From: Sindora glabra
Lineage: Eukaryota > Streptophyta > Magnoliopsida > Fabales > Fabaceae
NCBI GenBank assembly: GCA_020226215.1
Contig: CM035233.1
Coordinates: forward strand, 33,998,027 to 34,062,026
Length of the DNA: 64,000 nt
Reading direction: 5' to 3'
This document shows positions 36,021-47,611 of this stretch, in pieces. Each line of letters starts with the position of its first letter. The stretch's first letter is position 1. A program made the translations under genes and the position numbers. Under the pieces are notes generated by a model. It did not search any database. It saw only the letters and a program-made list of their open reading frames with translations, and was not told where the DNA came from.

Positions 36021-37614
36021 TGATGATAAAAATATATATTATTTTATTTTTTTCTTGTTACACATACTTAATTTTACAGAATTAGCCTTATTCTATAATT
36101 TGGGGTTGATTTTACAATATTCTAAATTTATTCGATTAATGTTGGATTTTGGTACTATTTCTATTTTTAGTTATATCTTGAGCTTTGGATGTTAAATTTA
36201 GGTGATTTTTAATTGCTAGAAAGCTTAAAGAGACATTTATAACTTTTCTATTTTTGCCCAAGCCCAGTTCAGATGTTTTAGAGGTCAAATGTGGCTAAGA
36301 AGTTGAAGTTATGTCCTTATCCTAGCTAAGCCTACCTCTATATTTAGGCCATATCTAGAGTTATAGAGGTCTAATTAACCTGAAACTAATGCCTAAATTT
36401 TCATAAGACACAGGCTTACAACTTTGGTGTTTATAGATTACCTAAGTTACCTTGTTTTGATAGTTTTAAACTAGTTGAAAGTTAGAGCTATGGGAATTCA
36501 TTGATGAAACTATTAAAGTTAATTATCTTGTTAAAAGTAGGTTTAAGCTTCTAAAAATTGAGAAGGCTCTATTATTATAATCCTAACAAACAATCCAAGT
36601 CCAATAGAATTTTAACTTAATTAGGTCAAATAAATAGGGAGAACTCATTAGACTATAAAGACTTCTATGGATTCAACAGACAATTTTACTCTCCTTCTTG
36701 TTTCTTTTTTGTTCTTCATTAATGGAAGCTTAAATTTGAAATTGATTCAAGGAGTTTGAGGCTCTCCTATCTGGGATTATCTGATCATGAATTGTAATGT
36801 TGACTTTCTTTAATTAATTTTCTTCTTTCCCTATTTACTTATGCTAATTTCTTGAAATTACTTGTGTTGGATGTTGATTTGATATAATTGATGTCTATCC
36901 TTGTGATTTCTAATCCTTTGTTATTTTGATATCAAATTTTGGTTGATAAATCATAATTTTACACATAAGGGTAGAGAGTTAAGGGATTAATTTAGAGATT
37001 TCTAATTTCATTTCTTAATTCAACCAGATTCTATTATTAAATTAATTTCAATCTAACTTAGGAATTATAACAATTGCTTAATTCAACTAATCTCAATTAA
37101 TCAAATCCTAGATGATCATCTAGCATAGGATTCATAAATTATTATAGGGATATTAAGTAATTCAATGTTAAAGAATTAATTAGAAAAGTCAAATCCTAAT
37201 TAATCAATGATTAATCCAAACTAGAGCTTTTAATTCATTAAATTAGCTATTTTAATATATTGATTCTCTTTCTTGTTGTTTGCTTTGAATTTTTACTTTG
37301 TTTAAAATGTTTAATTCAATTTAAATTCATAAACCCCTAATTTTGCAATCTATGTCTCGCATAATAATTCTACATATAACATTCAGCATTCATACGGCAT
37401 AGTACATCCATTCTATTTACATATGTTGCATTCTATTTTTCTTATTTGTTTTTACATTCTATTGTGTACTTTGTTCTTGCATATTGTTAGTAATTCATAG
37501 TAAAAGATAATATCAAGGGATCACTAGGGGTACAACTTGATTGTTTTGCTATATTGCAATATTTTAAAGAAACCAACAATTATCTAATTTTGGTGCATTA
37601 TGATATGCTTATCA
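36021..37614 (+). repeat. 5' LTR of Athila copy B
   Basis: About 1.59 kb, starting TGATGATAAAAA and ending GCTTATCA. It aligns end to end with 45993-47606. Conserved blocks include AATTTGGGGTT near the start and GGATCACTAGGGGTA near the end. It lies six bases upstream of the primer site. Confidence 0.9.
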
Positions 37615-37620
37615 AAATTT

Positions 37621-37638
37621 TGGCATCATTGTTAGGGA
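37621..37638 (+). other. Decayed primer-binding site, tRNA-Asp type (copy B)
   Basis: TGGCATCATTGTTAGGGA differs from TGGCGCCGTTGCCGGGGA at six positions, all C-to-T or G-to-A. Confidence 0.85.
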
Positions 37639-38250
37639 TTTTCTTCAATTTATTTTTTCCTACATATTACTAGTAATATATTACATAATTATTCAAGCAT
37701 TCTAGTTAGTAGTTACATTTGTTATAGCTTTACATTTTACAGTAGCTACAATTTTCTACATATACTTGCATTCTTTTACATTCTTTATTTTTAGCTTATT
37801 TTTCCACCTCAATTCATCATATTTTATCATATTTTACTTCATCTAACATTAAAACAGATATTTCTGGCCTAAGAAAATAAGTTTTATATAGTTTTACAAC
37901 TTACTTCTAGTAATTGTACTAGGTCTCACTAGCTCTAATTGAGCTAAAAATTTGATAAGAGCTAGTTTTTATTTTCTCATCAAAAGTCAATAGCTTTGCT
38001 TATGAGGTATGGTGTTTTTTGGCCAAATTCTACTGTTTTAACCACTTTTTAAATTTTTTAAGGTTTTTTATTGCATTTTTAGGTTTTGCATGGTTATAGA
38101 AAACTTTCTATTATGATTTCATAAATTTCAAAAATGCCTAGATAAGTTAATTAGATGTGTTTAGGGTAATTTTTCATAGTGCATTTATGTTTTGGTGTTC
38201 CTATGCTTCTATTTTGTGTAGCTTACTATAGTACTATGTAGTAACAGTGC

Positions 38251-40172
38251 ATGCCAAGAAGAACTACTAGTGAATTACTTAATTTTCATTCTAAAACTGA
38301 TAGGACATTTCATTCTCTTTGTCAAAATAAAAATAAGAATAGTTCTAGCATTCCTATCTCCCCTTCTGATCCCTTAGATAGTTTAGAAACTATGGCAAAG
38401 AATAATAGAACCTTAACAAATTAGCTACCCTTAATGTTACCTATTAAGTATTAGGCATCTAATATCCTGAATTAGACACTAACTTTGAATTAAAATTTTA
38501 AAATTTGGTCTAATCCACTTGTTTCCAAGGTTTCATGGTCTTGTAAGTGAGGATCCTTATAAACATTTTAAAGAGTTTCATGTGGTGTGATCAACAATGA
38601 AGCCTTAAAGGATTTCTAAAGACCATATCAAGCTAAGGGCCTTTCCATTCTCCCTTGCTAATGTTATTAAAGACTAGTTATATTACTTGTAGCCTAGATC
38701 CATGACTTGTTAGAATGACATGAAAGAACTTTTCCTTAAGAAATTCTTTCCTGCTTCTAAAGCTACAACAATTATAAAAGAAATATGTGGCATTAGGCAA
38801 ATAAGTGGTAAAACACTGTATAAATATTGGGAGAGGTTTAAAAATTTTTGTGCAAGCTGCCTTCACCACTAAATCAATGAGTAACTCTTCATCCAATACT
38901 TTTATAAAGGCTTACAACCAATAAATAGGAGTATGATAGATACAGCAAGTGGTAGTGCATTAGCAGATAAAACCTCTATGATAGCCAAAGATTTAATTAC
39001 AAACATGATAGTCAACTCCTAACAATTTAGCATAAAAATTATGGTTGCAACAACAAGCATGAATGAAGTGAGTTTCCCTAATTTAAGCCATCAAAGATTA
39101 GAGAATAGAATAAATGTGTTAACTTCACTAGTTAGACAATTAGTAATGGGATGACAACAATAATTCTAAGCTCCTTTTCATACCACCAGAGTTTGTGGAA
39201 TTTGCTCTTATCTAAATCATCTAACTGATTATTGTCCTACATTACAAGATGACGAGTGTCTTCCTCCTCTAGCATATGTAGTTGCCATTTATCTTACTCG
39301 ACCACAATACTAGCAATAGCCTACTTAATATCCATACTAGCAGTAACTACCAAACTAGTACTGCTAATAACAAGCTCCTTATTCTAGCTAGAGAGATAAT
39401 TAGAATTCTAGATATAACAATAATCCTGGGCAATTTCAACATCCTCTTCCTGCCTATATCATAATATAACCTAATCATCTCTAATAACCAAAAATGAATT
39501 CATCCTCCTCTTAGCTAACATTTAAAGATTTAGTCAAGAAAATGGCTGCTAATTACTTGTAATTCCACCAGAGGATGGAGGCTACCGTTACAAATTTGCA
39601 AACTCAAATTGGCCAGTTAACTTCCATATTAAGTCAGCTTAAGGCACAAATATCAAATTAACTATCTTGTAACCATACAAAAAACAAAGAAGTAGTGAAT
39701 GCCATTATGCTGAGAAGTGGCAAAGAAGTGGATAAGCCTTCACCCACACAACTAGAATCAAGCCACAAACCAAAAAGTAACTAACCACAAATAAAAAATT
39801 AACTAAAATAGAACCAACTAAAAGAGAAAAACCAAAATAAACTAGAAAAATAGCAAAAACCCAGTGACAGTGAGGTGAATTCTTTCCCTATTCCCACTGA
39901 TTTTCCTACCTTCTCTCCTTTCTAAGTAGAAAACTTTTTCACTAAAAGAAAAATAAAGATGAAAACCATATTTTAGAGTCTCTTAGAAAAATAAAAGTTA
40001 ACATATCTTTACTAGATTTGATAAAATAAATTCCAAGGTATGCTAACTTGTTGAAAAATTTATGTATTAATAAAAGAAAATTAAAGGTGGATAAGAAAGT
40101 AAGAGTAGGGGTACATGTGCCTACAATCATTTAAAGAAAATTATATCAAAATGCAAAGATTTAAGCATATTT
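38251..40172 (+). pseudogene. Athila-like gag pseudogene (copy B)
   Basis: From the ATG at 38251 the translation begins MPRRTTSELLNFHSKTDRT and runs through PSDPLDSLETMAKNNRT. The core then reads SEDPYKHFKEFHVV, MKELFLKKFFPASKATT, KEICGIRQISGKTLYKYWER, and HHXINEXLFIQYFYKGL (38545-38910). A C-terminal part holds QTQIGQLTSILSQLKAQIS and NAIMLRSGKEVDKPSPTQL (39600-39760). The linker VNISLLDLIK, IPRYANLLKNLCINKRKLKV lies at 39990-40090. Stops occur mostly as TAG in place of Trp or Gln codons. The 38678-38896 frame is an antisense shadow. Confidence 0.85.
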
Positions 40173-41187
40173 TGTTAGTGTGTGTCCTAGGAATCAATCA
40201 TATAGATATTAAAATAATACACATTGTATTATATTTTATTTTCGATAATTTAATTATTATATTTTATTTTCATAATTTTATTATTATTCTGCGCGATTTA
40301 TAACTTAATATAATAATTATCATTGGAATAGTTTCGCTATTCCTAAAATGCCCCTAGTCAAGTATTATTACGAAAATGATAGTAATAATACATCGAGAGT
40401 AGCATGTATAGTGACTGATGATTACGAATCATGGATATGTGATATCAAGTCAATACATGAGTACATTGTTAGTAAATAATATACTGGACTGACCCACTAT
40501 GAGAATATTACATAGATAGACGTGTCATAAGTTATTCTCATATGATCATAAATACACATAAACCTTTAACTTGAAGTCACTACGACTCCCTACATGAGAA
40601 GTTACTTACTTTAATATTGTTCTATGTCACCTTTAATTAAGATGACTAATATGACATTGATTGGGTGTGTCATGAATCATGCAAAGGAAAGTGAGTGATG
40701 TAGATGGGATTTTTTTACTCTTGTATAAAAGAGAAATATCCTTGGGCCTTTTGATTAAGTGAGACTTAGAAATGCATGGTCATGCTCAATTGGATTAATA
40801 TGTGATATTAATCATTTATTTTAAGTCTATTCAATATCAAGAAATATAAATTGAACGTTGACGAGGATGACACATTCCATACTTCCAGTTCAATTTGGAT
40901 ATTATTACAAAAAAAATTATGATGCAAAACGTTGATCATGTATTAGGTGGATGTCGAATCACAGACATTCTTACTACTTGAGTGGCAGTGATGTATTACT
41001 AGATACTGTTCACTGTCTATGACTCAATAATGAGTTATTGTTAATGTATTAAGAACCTACAGGGTTACACAAAAGGAGTAGGAATAAGACAATAATTAAT
41101 TGGACTTTAATTAGATTAATATTTAATTTATTAGACTTATTTTCGTGCATATATATTATTATTAAGAATTATAATATGTTGTTCACG

Positions 41188-41228
<41 letters not shown>

Positions 41229-41855
41229 TGTGATATTATTTTATATTAAAGTAATATCAAATAATTCGTTATCAGATATTAGATAAATATATTATGAGAT
41301 AATATTATTTTGATATTTGACAACTATATGCAATTATCTAATATTAAGATATTTATATTATGAGATAATATTATCTAATATTAGATAATTAATAAATAAG
41401 TCTTGTCTCTCCTCATTATCTCTAAGATAAGGATAAGATGAGTTGTTAAGTGTGATTAGGATTTTGGAAGCATTATCCGAGTAGGACTAGGATTGTGGCT
41501 TGTCTAAGTTCTATAAAAAAGGGCTTGAGGGCAGCACATTTTACACATGCTCATAAGCTTCCTAAAACCTTAAATCACTCAAAAAACATCGAATCCTAAT
41601 TCCTAGAGAGAGAAATGCATCCTAGTAGATTCATAGAGGGCGAGAGGTCATTGTTCACTTCGTGTGGATACCGTAGAGACGTTGTACCTTCCGACTGGCA
41701 TTTGATTCAACCATTCTCAAGTTTTGATCAGTAGAAACATGAGTGCCCAATAAGTAAAACCCTAATCATTAATTTATGCTTTTTGCATGGATCCTAGGTA
41801 GAATTCAGATCAAATTTTGAATTTCTGCTACATATAATAATTCGAATTCCCAACA
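40173..41855 (+). mobile_element. Solo LTR, TGTTAGTG family (subfamily 2), nested in Athila copy B
   Basis: It runs from TGTTAGTGTGTGTCC to GAATTCCCAACA, about 1.68 kb, and is flanked by a perfect target duplication TATTT (40168-40172 and 41856-41860). Removing it joins the copy B gag end to its protease start exactly as in copy A (20300-20340). It contains a TA run at 41190-41222. It is more distant from the other three solo LTRs and closest to the partial LTR at 52430-53283. Confidence 0.92.
41190..41222. repeat. (TA)n microsatellite
   Basis: About 16 TA units inside the subfamily 2 solo LTR. Confidence 0.9.
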
Positions 41856-42470
41856 TATTTACCATCCTATATGGTATAGGCAAAACCATAATAGATCATG
41901 CCATGTTAAACTTAGGAGGATCCATTAATGTCATGCCTCTTTCTATTTTCAATACTTTAAATTTAGGAGTTTTGAAAGAAACAAAGGTTGTTGTTCAATT
42001 AGCTAATAAATCTAACATTTATCCCTTGGGTATTGTTGAAGACATTTTAATGCAGGTTGATAATCTCATTTTTCTAAGAGATTTCTATATTTTAAATATG
42101 GAAAATAAGGATTTCAATATTCTTCCACAAATAATTCTTAATTAGCCTTTTCTCAAGATAACAAAAACCATGATTAATGTTCGAGATGGAACACTAACCA
42201 TGGAGTTTGATGGCATTACAACTAAGTTTGACATTTTCGAGGCCATACAAGATAATTTTAGTGCAGGTTGATAATCTTATTTTTCTAATAGATTTCTCCA
42301 TTTTAAAGATGAAAAATGAGGATTCCAACATTCTTCCACTAATCATTCTTGATTAGCCTTTTCTCAAGACAATAAAAAATGTGATTAATGTTTGAATGGA
42401 ACACTAATCATGGAGTTTGATGGTGTTACATTTAAGTTTGATATTTTCGAGGCCATACAAGATAATTTTA
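41856..42470 (+). pseudogene. Athila-like aspartic protease segment (copy B), with internal duplication
   Basis: The frame 41903-42145 reads MLNLGGSINVMPLSIFNTLN, VLKETKVVVQLANKSN and YPLGIVEDILMQVDNLIF, the Athila protease core. The Asp expected in the DLGAS motif is Asn (codon AAC at 41909-41911). Downstream comes TLTMEFDGITTKFDIFEAIQ. The segment 42052-42262 is then repeated in tandem at 42263-42470 with many changes. The domain follows gag, once the solo LTR at 40173-41855 is set aside, and precedes region X. Confidence 0.85.
42052..42470 (+). repeat. Tandem duplication, 211-bp unit, in the protease segment
   Basis: Both units start GCAGGTTGATAATCT (42052 and 42263) and end GGCCATACAAGATAATTTTA. 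They differ at many positions, so the duplication is old. It duplicates the C-terminal part of the protease segment. Confidence 0.9.
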
Positions 42471-42512
42471 TATCCTTTCTTCAAACTTTGGAGCCTTTAT
42501 CGCAAGATATTC

Positions 42513-43886
42513 TGTTAGTGTATATGCCCTAAAATCAATCATATTGATGATTATAATTTTGAATCATATTATTTTAATGGCAATTTCAATTATTATATTT
42601 ATATATATTTTCTGCGTAACATATTTAATTATGATAATAACTTTAGAATAATCATATTCCTAAATGTCGTTAGTCATATATCATTGTGGATTAAGTTGCT
42701 TTGATATGTTAAGACTAGCATATGTAGTGACTTATATGAGATATTAAGCTTACACATGAGTACAAATTAGAGAACTTGTATACTGGACCGACCCATCCTA
42801 AGAACACTACATGGATTGTTATATGAGTGTCATGAGTGATTTTTAGTGATCATTATTATTATGGTCCTTTGACTTGAGATCACTAAGGTTCCCTACATGT
42901 GAGTTTCATATTTTGATACTATTCTGTCACTCATGCTTGAGTGAATACAAGGGTAGTTATTGGATATGTCACATATCATGCGGAGGGGTTTGTGTGATCA
43001 AGATAGAATTTGTCCCTCCTATATAACAGGAGTAACATCTGCGGGCCCCTTGATTAAGTAAAGTTGAGAAAATGCATGGCCATACTCAAATGAATTAACA
43101 TGCGATGTCAATTACATTTGCTTTAATAAGCTTACTTAGGGATCAAGAAACCTCAAGATTGGACTATATGGGAATGAAACGGTCCATGTCTCGTTATCAA
43201 TCTAGATGTTTAAGATAAAAGGATATAGATGATGATCACATATAAAAGTTCAGTCGAATCACCGACTTTCTCATCACTTAGGTAACAATGATGTGTTGCT
43301 AGACACTGCTCATTATTTATGATCATTAATATGATTAATGATTATTGCCAATGTAATGAGAGCCTGAAGGGTCACACACTTAGAGCCTAGTGGATTTGGA
43401 ATTAATGGACTAAATTATTTGGGCCTAATACTTGAGAATTCTATGTTATAATTATAAGGCTCAATAATAAGCCTATAATTATACATAGACCAAAGCCCAA
43501 ATTAGTTAGGATTTTCTATGCTCCTATTTAATAGGCTTGTTAGGTAATAATAAGGTTGATTCATTATTCACGCATCCCATACAGCATAGAAAAATCCTAG
43601 CACCTTTCCTTGACCAAAATCTTTGAAGAGACGTAGCTAGTACTACGAGGCTAAGGAGATGAATTCCAACCAGTGATCGCGAGGATGTTCATTGGTGATC
43701 TACTGGTTCGTGTGAATACCTCAGAGTCTTTGACCGAAAGGAAGTCGAAGAGGTGATCAACGAATAAAATATGGAATCATATAAAGGTATAACCTGAATC
43801 CTACATTCTAATTTAACGTTTTTGCATAGATCCATTGGCTGGGATCGGTTTATTCCACTGCGCTCGTATGACTCCCGATCCCAACA
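42513..43886 (+). mobile_element. Solo LTR, TGTTAGTG family (subfamily 1), nested in Athila copy B
   Basis: It runs from TGTTAGTGTATATGCCC to CCCGATCCCAACA, about 1.37 kb, with a perfect target duplication TATTC (42508-42512 and 43887-43891). It aligns with the inverted copies at 22275-23717 and 48722-50146. It splits region X of copy B. Confidence 0.93.
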
Positions 43887-44520
43887 TATTCTTCCTCCTA
43901 ATCCTTTTAATATTGTTATTTTTAATTTTAAAATTTCTTATTTTCATTCTACTATTGCTATTTTTTCTATACCTAATCGTGACATTTCCACTTCTAATTT
44001 TACTAGTTTTGCATGTGTTAATTCTAAATTACATGTTAATGTTGTCCATAATGAACTACTTGTTGAGTTTCCTAAATTTTATAAATTTATAAATTGTATT
44101 GATAGCCATGAATATACCTGTAAAGATAGTGATTTTAAGTGTCCCACTTATGCTAAAGTTTCTACATTTTTAAATGAAAATGGAAGTGTTCATTCAAAAA
44201 GCATGAAAAAAAAGATGATGAGGACATTCCACCTTTAAAACAAAAAAAGTATTTTTACATTGATCCTTTTTACCATTTTGATGATCATGTTGAATTTGTT
44301 TTACTAGATGATTTTAAGTATTCAAATAAAAATAATTTAATAATAGCACCTAGAGAGGATGATCCTAATACCCCTTTAATGATGGATTAATTAAAGGTTA
44401 GCTATGTGGAAGTAAAAGAAGTAGCTAATGCTATGTAGACCTTAGTTGAAGACTTCAAGTCATGCCATAGTCTAACCGAAGACATTAAAGAAAGGTGCTT
44501 CTTGAAACGTAACCCAAGCC
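43887..44520 (+). pseudogene. Conserved unknown region X (copy B)
   Basis: This is part of the longest open frame in the window (43822-44238, 138 codons, whose first residues come from the solo LTR). After the LTR the frame reads NPFNIVIFNFKISYFHSTIA, then LHVNVVHNELLVEFPKFYKF, CIDSHEYTCKDSDFKCPTYA and KVSTFLNENGS. Copy C shares FNVVHDYML, KFVNYVDSHKC, CDSDIKC and KISAF. Downstream of the stop, HFDDHVEFVLLDDFK and APREDDPNTPLMMD continue the match to copies A and C. It is Cys- and Asp-containing, without a recognisable fold. It lies where RT would be expected. I do not know its function; it may be a family-specific protein or a captured gene fragment. Confidence 0.6.
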
Positions 44521-45977
44521 ACTTTAGAGATTTGTTTTCTCTTAACCTTCTCTTTTATTTTTCATATCATTTATCTTTATTGATGTTATTTTTTATGATA
44601 TTGATATGCTTTATATTAAGGATAATGTGAAATTTAAGTGTGAGGGAGACTCTAGGATTTACTTTATTTTTTGTGTTTTCATTGAATGCTTTTCAATGTT
44701 TAAAAAAAAACCAAAAACAAAAAAGGGAAAAATTTTATGTTTTTCACTTTGAGTTCTTTTTGAGTTTTTTTAGTACTTTTAATGAATGGAGATTTTATAT
44801 TTTTATAAGTAGGATTCAATTGAAGTTAGATAGGATTCATAATATGATTAAATGAATGGTTTTGCTTCTTGAAATTAATTGATATAGTGATGGATTTTGA
44901 ATTAATATATTCAACTTGGTAGTTTAACTTTCCTTATGAGATTTTGAGCCTTTTGTTGAAAGTTCATGCTATTGCTATTGTCTTTCCTTTTTGTGTGATG
45001 TTTTTCCACGATTTGTTTCTCTAGAACTTGCTTTAAATTTTTTTTAGATTACATTTTGCACATGCATGCACAAACATGATTAAGGTGTTCTTTCTTTGAT
45101 TAAATTGGAATCATAAAACTAACCTTGAAGTTTATATCATTGTAAACCCCTTTGAGCTTTTATTACCTTTTCTTTATTAACTAACTCATAAATAATTTTT
45201 CAATGAAAAAAATAAATGTATTTATCTAACCTTAAGGATTAGTAGAGCATTTAAATTTTTATAAGATGAGCTCTTGAATAAGTGTGGAAGGTATGAGTTC
45301 ATATGTTGTAAAAAGTCATCAAATGTTGGTTAAAATGAAAATAAAAAAAGCGAAAAAAAATAAAAAGAAAGAAAAGTGAAAAAAAGAATAAAAAATAAAT
45401 TGAATTGAATTGAAAAAAAATAAAATAAAGAAATAAAGGAAAAGGAAAAAAATAAAGAAGTTAATGAGTATTTGAATTTGAATTTGGCTTATTGTGTTGA
45501 GTTGTATTTGTTTATGATTTGCCCATATGTTTTTAATTTAAGTACTTTCTTAATTTCTTTAGTTTCTAGTCTTTCATATCTTTATTTTTCCTTCTCTAGC
45601 ACCATTGCAACCTAGAATAAAATTCTTTTGATTTGTGTTGTGCATGTGATTTAAGTAGTAGAGATTAGATGATTAGCAAGCTTTTGGTAAAGCAATTTCA
45701 TGGAAAGAACTTGAGTGAAACACTTATCCTAGACATATGAGAGATGGAGAGTGAATTTGTAAGAATCTACTATATTGATCTATTCTTTTTTAATAAAGTT
45801 ACTATGTTAGTTCTTTTCAAGTTTGTCAAGATTTTTCTCCATGATGTGTTATGTTTCTTGGTGGCTTTTATTTATCTCTTGTTTGTGGATTTGTGACTTT
45901 GAAGTTTTTAGAAAGTAAAATCTTTTGTTTCTTAGTTTTTAATAAAGTTGTGTCTTACTCGAAAACATACAAGAGCT
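44521..45977 (+). other. Athila copy B 3' spacer
   Basis: Non-coding spacer with a CGTAACCCAAGCC block at its start, the ATTTAAGTGTGAGGGAG tract near 44632, and a purine-rich run at 45330-45460. It aligns with spacers of copies A and C. The 71-codon frame at 44640-44855 is not conserved and not a gene. Confidence 0.65.
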
Positions 45978-45992
45978 AAGTGTAGGAGAATT
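45978..45992 (+). other. Polypurine tract of Athila copy B
   Basis: AAGTGTAGGAGAATT directly precedes the 3' LTR start. It matches the AAGTGTGGGGGAATT type tract of Athila elements. Confidence 0.8.
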
Positions 45993-47606
45993 TGATAAGA
46001 AAAATATTTACTATTTTATTTTTCCCTACACATGCTTAATTTTTATAAAATTGGCCTTATTTTATAATTTGGGGTTAATTTTACAATATTATGAATTTAT
46101 TCAATTAGTGCTAGATTTTAATACTATTTCTATTTTTCAGCTATATTTTGAGCTCTGAATATCATATTAAGGTAATCTTTACATTGTTAGAAAGCTTAGA
46201 GAGAGAACTACAACTTTTATGTTTTAGCCTAAGCCTAATTCAATGTTTTAGAGGTCATATGTGGCTGAGATATTGAACTTGTGTCTCTATCCTAACTAAG
46301 CCCACCTCTATATTTAGGTCATATCTGGAGATATAGATGTTTGATTAACCTAAACCAATGACCCAAATTTTCATAAGACACAGGCCTACAACTTTGATAT
46401 TTATAGATTACCCAAATTACCTTGTTTTAGTAGTTTTAAACTGGTTGGAAGTTTGACTTGTGAGAATTCACTAATGTAACTATTAGAGTTAATTGTCTTA
46501 TTAAAAATAGGTTTAGGCTTCTAAAAATTAAGAAAGCCCTATTATTGCAATCCTAAGAGACATACAATCTAAGTCTAGTAGAGTTTTACCTTAATTAGGT
46601 CAAATAAATAGGGAAAACTCATTAGATTATAGAGACTTCAAAGATTCAACAGATAGTTTTACTCTTTTTCTTCTTGTTTCTCTTTTTTTCTTCATCAATA
46701 GAAACTTAAATTTGAAGCTGATTCAAGGAGTTTGAGGCTTTTCTCTTCGAGATTATGAGATCATGAATTATAATATTAACTTTTTTTAATTAATTTCCTC
46801 TTTCCCTATTTACTTGTACTGATTTCTTAAAATTACTTGTGTTAGATGTTGATTTGATATAATTGATGTTCATCCTTAGGATTTCTAATCCTTTGCTATT
46901 TTAATATCAAATTATGATTAATAAATCATGATTTTACACATAAGGGAAGAGGGTTAAGGGATTAATTTGGTGATTTCTAATTTAATTTTTCAATTTAACT
47001 GAATTCTATCAATAAATCAATTTTGATATAGTTTAAGGAATATAATGATTGCTTAATTCAACTAATCTTAATTGATCAAATCCTAGATGATCATCTAGCA
47101 TAGGATTCATAAATTATTCCTGGGATTTCAGGTAATTCATAATTAAAGAATTAATTAGAAAAGTTAAATTTTAATTGATTAATGGTTAATCCAAACTAGA
47201 GCTTTCAATTTCTTAAATTGGCTATTTTAATACATTAATTCTCCTTCTTGTTGTTTGCTTTGTGTTTTTACTTTGTTCAAAATGTTTAATTCAATTTAAA
47301 TTCACAAACCCCCCTAATTCTACATTCTATGTTCTACATTCTATTACTACATAATAATTCTACATATGGCATTTAGCATTCATATAGCATAATGCATTCA
47401 TTTTGTTTGCATTAGTTACATTCTTTTTTTTTTTGTATTTTTTTTGCATTCTATTGTGCATTTTATTTTTTCATACTATTAATAATTCATAGTAAAAGAT
47501 AATATCAATGGATCACTAGGGGTATAACCTAATTGTTTTGCTATATTGCATTATTTTAAAGAAACCAACAATTATCTAATTTTGGTGCATCATGATGCAT
47601 TTATCA
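45993..47606 (+). repeat. 3' LTR of Athila copy B
   Basis: About 1.61 kb, TGATAAGAAAAA to CATTTATCA, the direct-repeat partner of 36021-37614. The target duplication TTATA follows at 47607-47611. Confidence 0.9.
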
Positions 47607-47611
47607 TTATA

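Larger units (their letters stand above)
36021..47606 (+). mobile_element. Athila-like element (copy B) with both LTRs, non-autonomous
   Basis: This is the only element with paired LTRs: 36021-37614 and 45993-47606. It is flanked by a perfect 5-bp target duplication TTATA (36016-36020 and 47607-47611). The 5' LTR begins TGATGATAA, with an extra TGA compared with TGATAA in the 3' LTR. Inside are primer site, gag, protease segment, region X, spacer and polypurine tract, but no reverse transcriptase, RNase H or integrase. Two solo LTRs (40173-41855 and 42513-43886) are nested within it. The LTRs differ at roughly one base in seven or eight by eye, so the insertion is old. Confidence 0.9.

Noticed and set aside
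43835..44092. 85-codon Leu/Ile-rich frame suggesting a membrane protein
   Set aside because: It is the shifted frame of region X; the hydrophobicity comes from T-rich codons. The conserved frame is 43822-44238.
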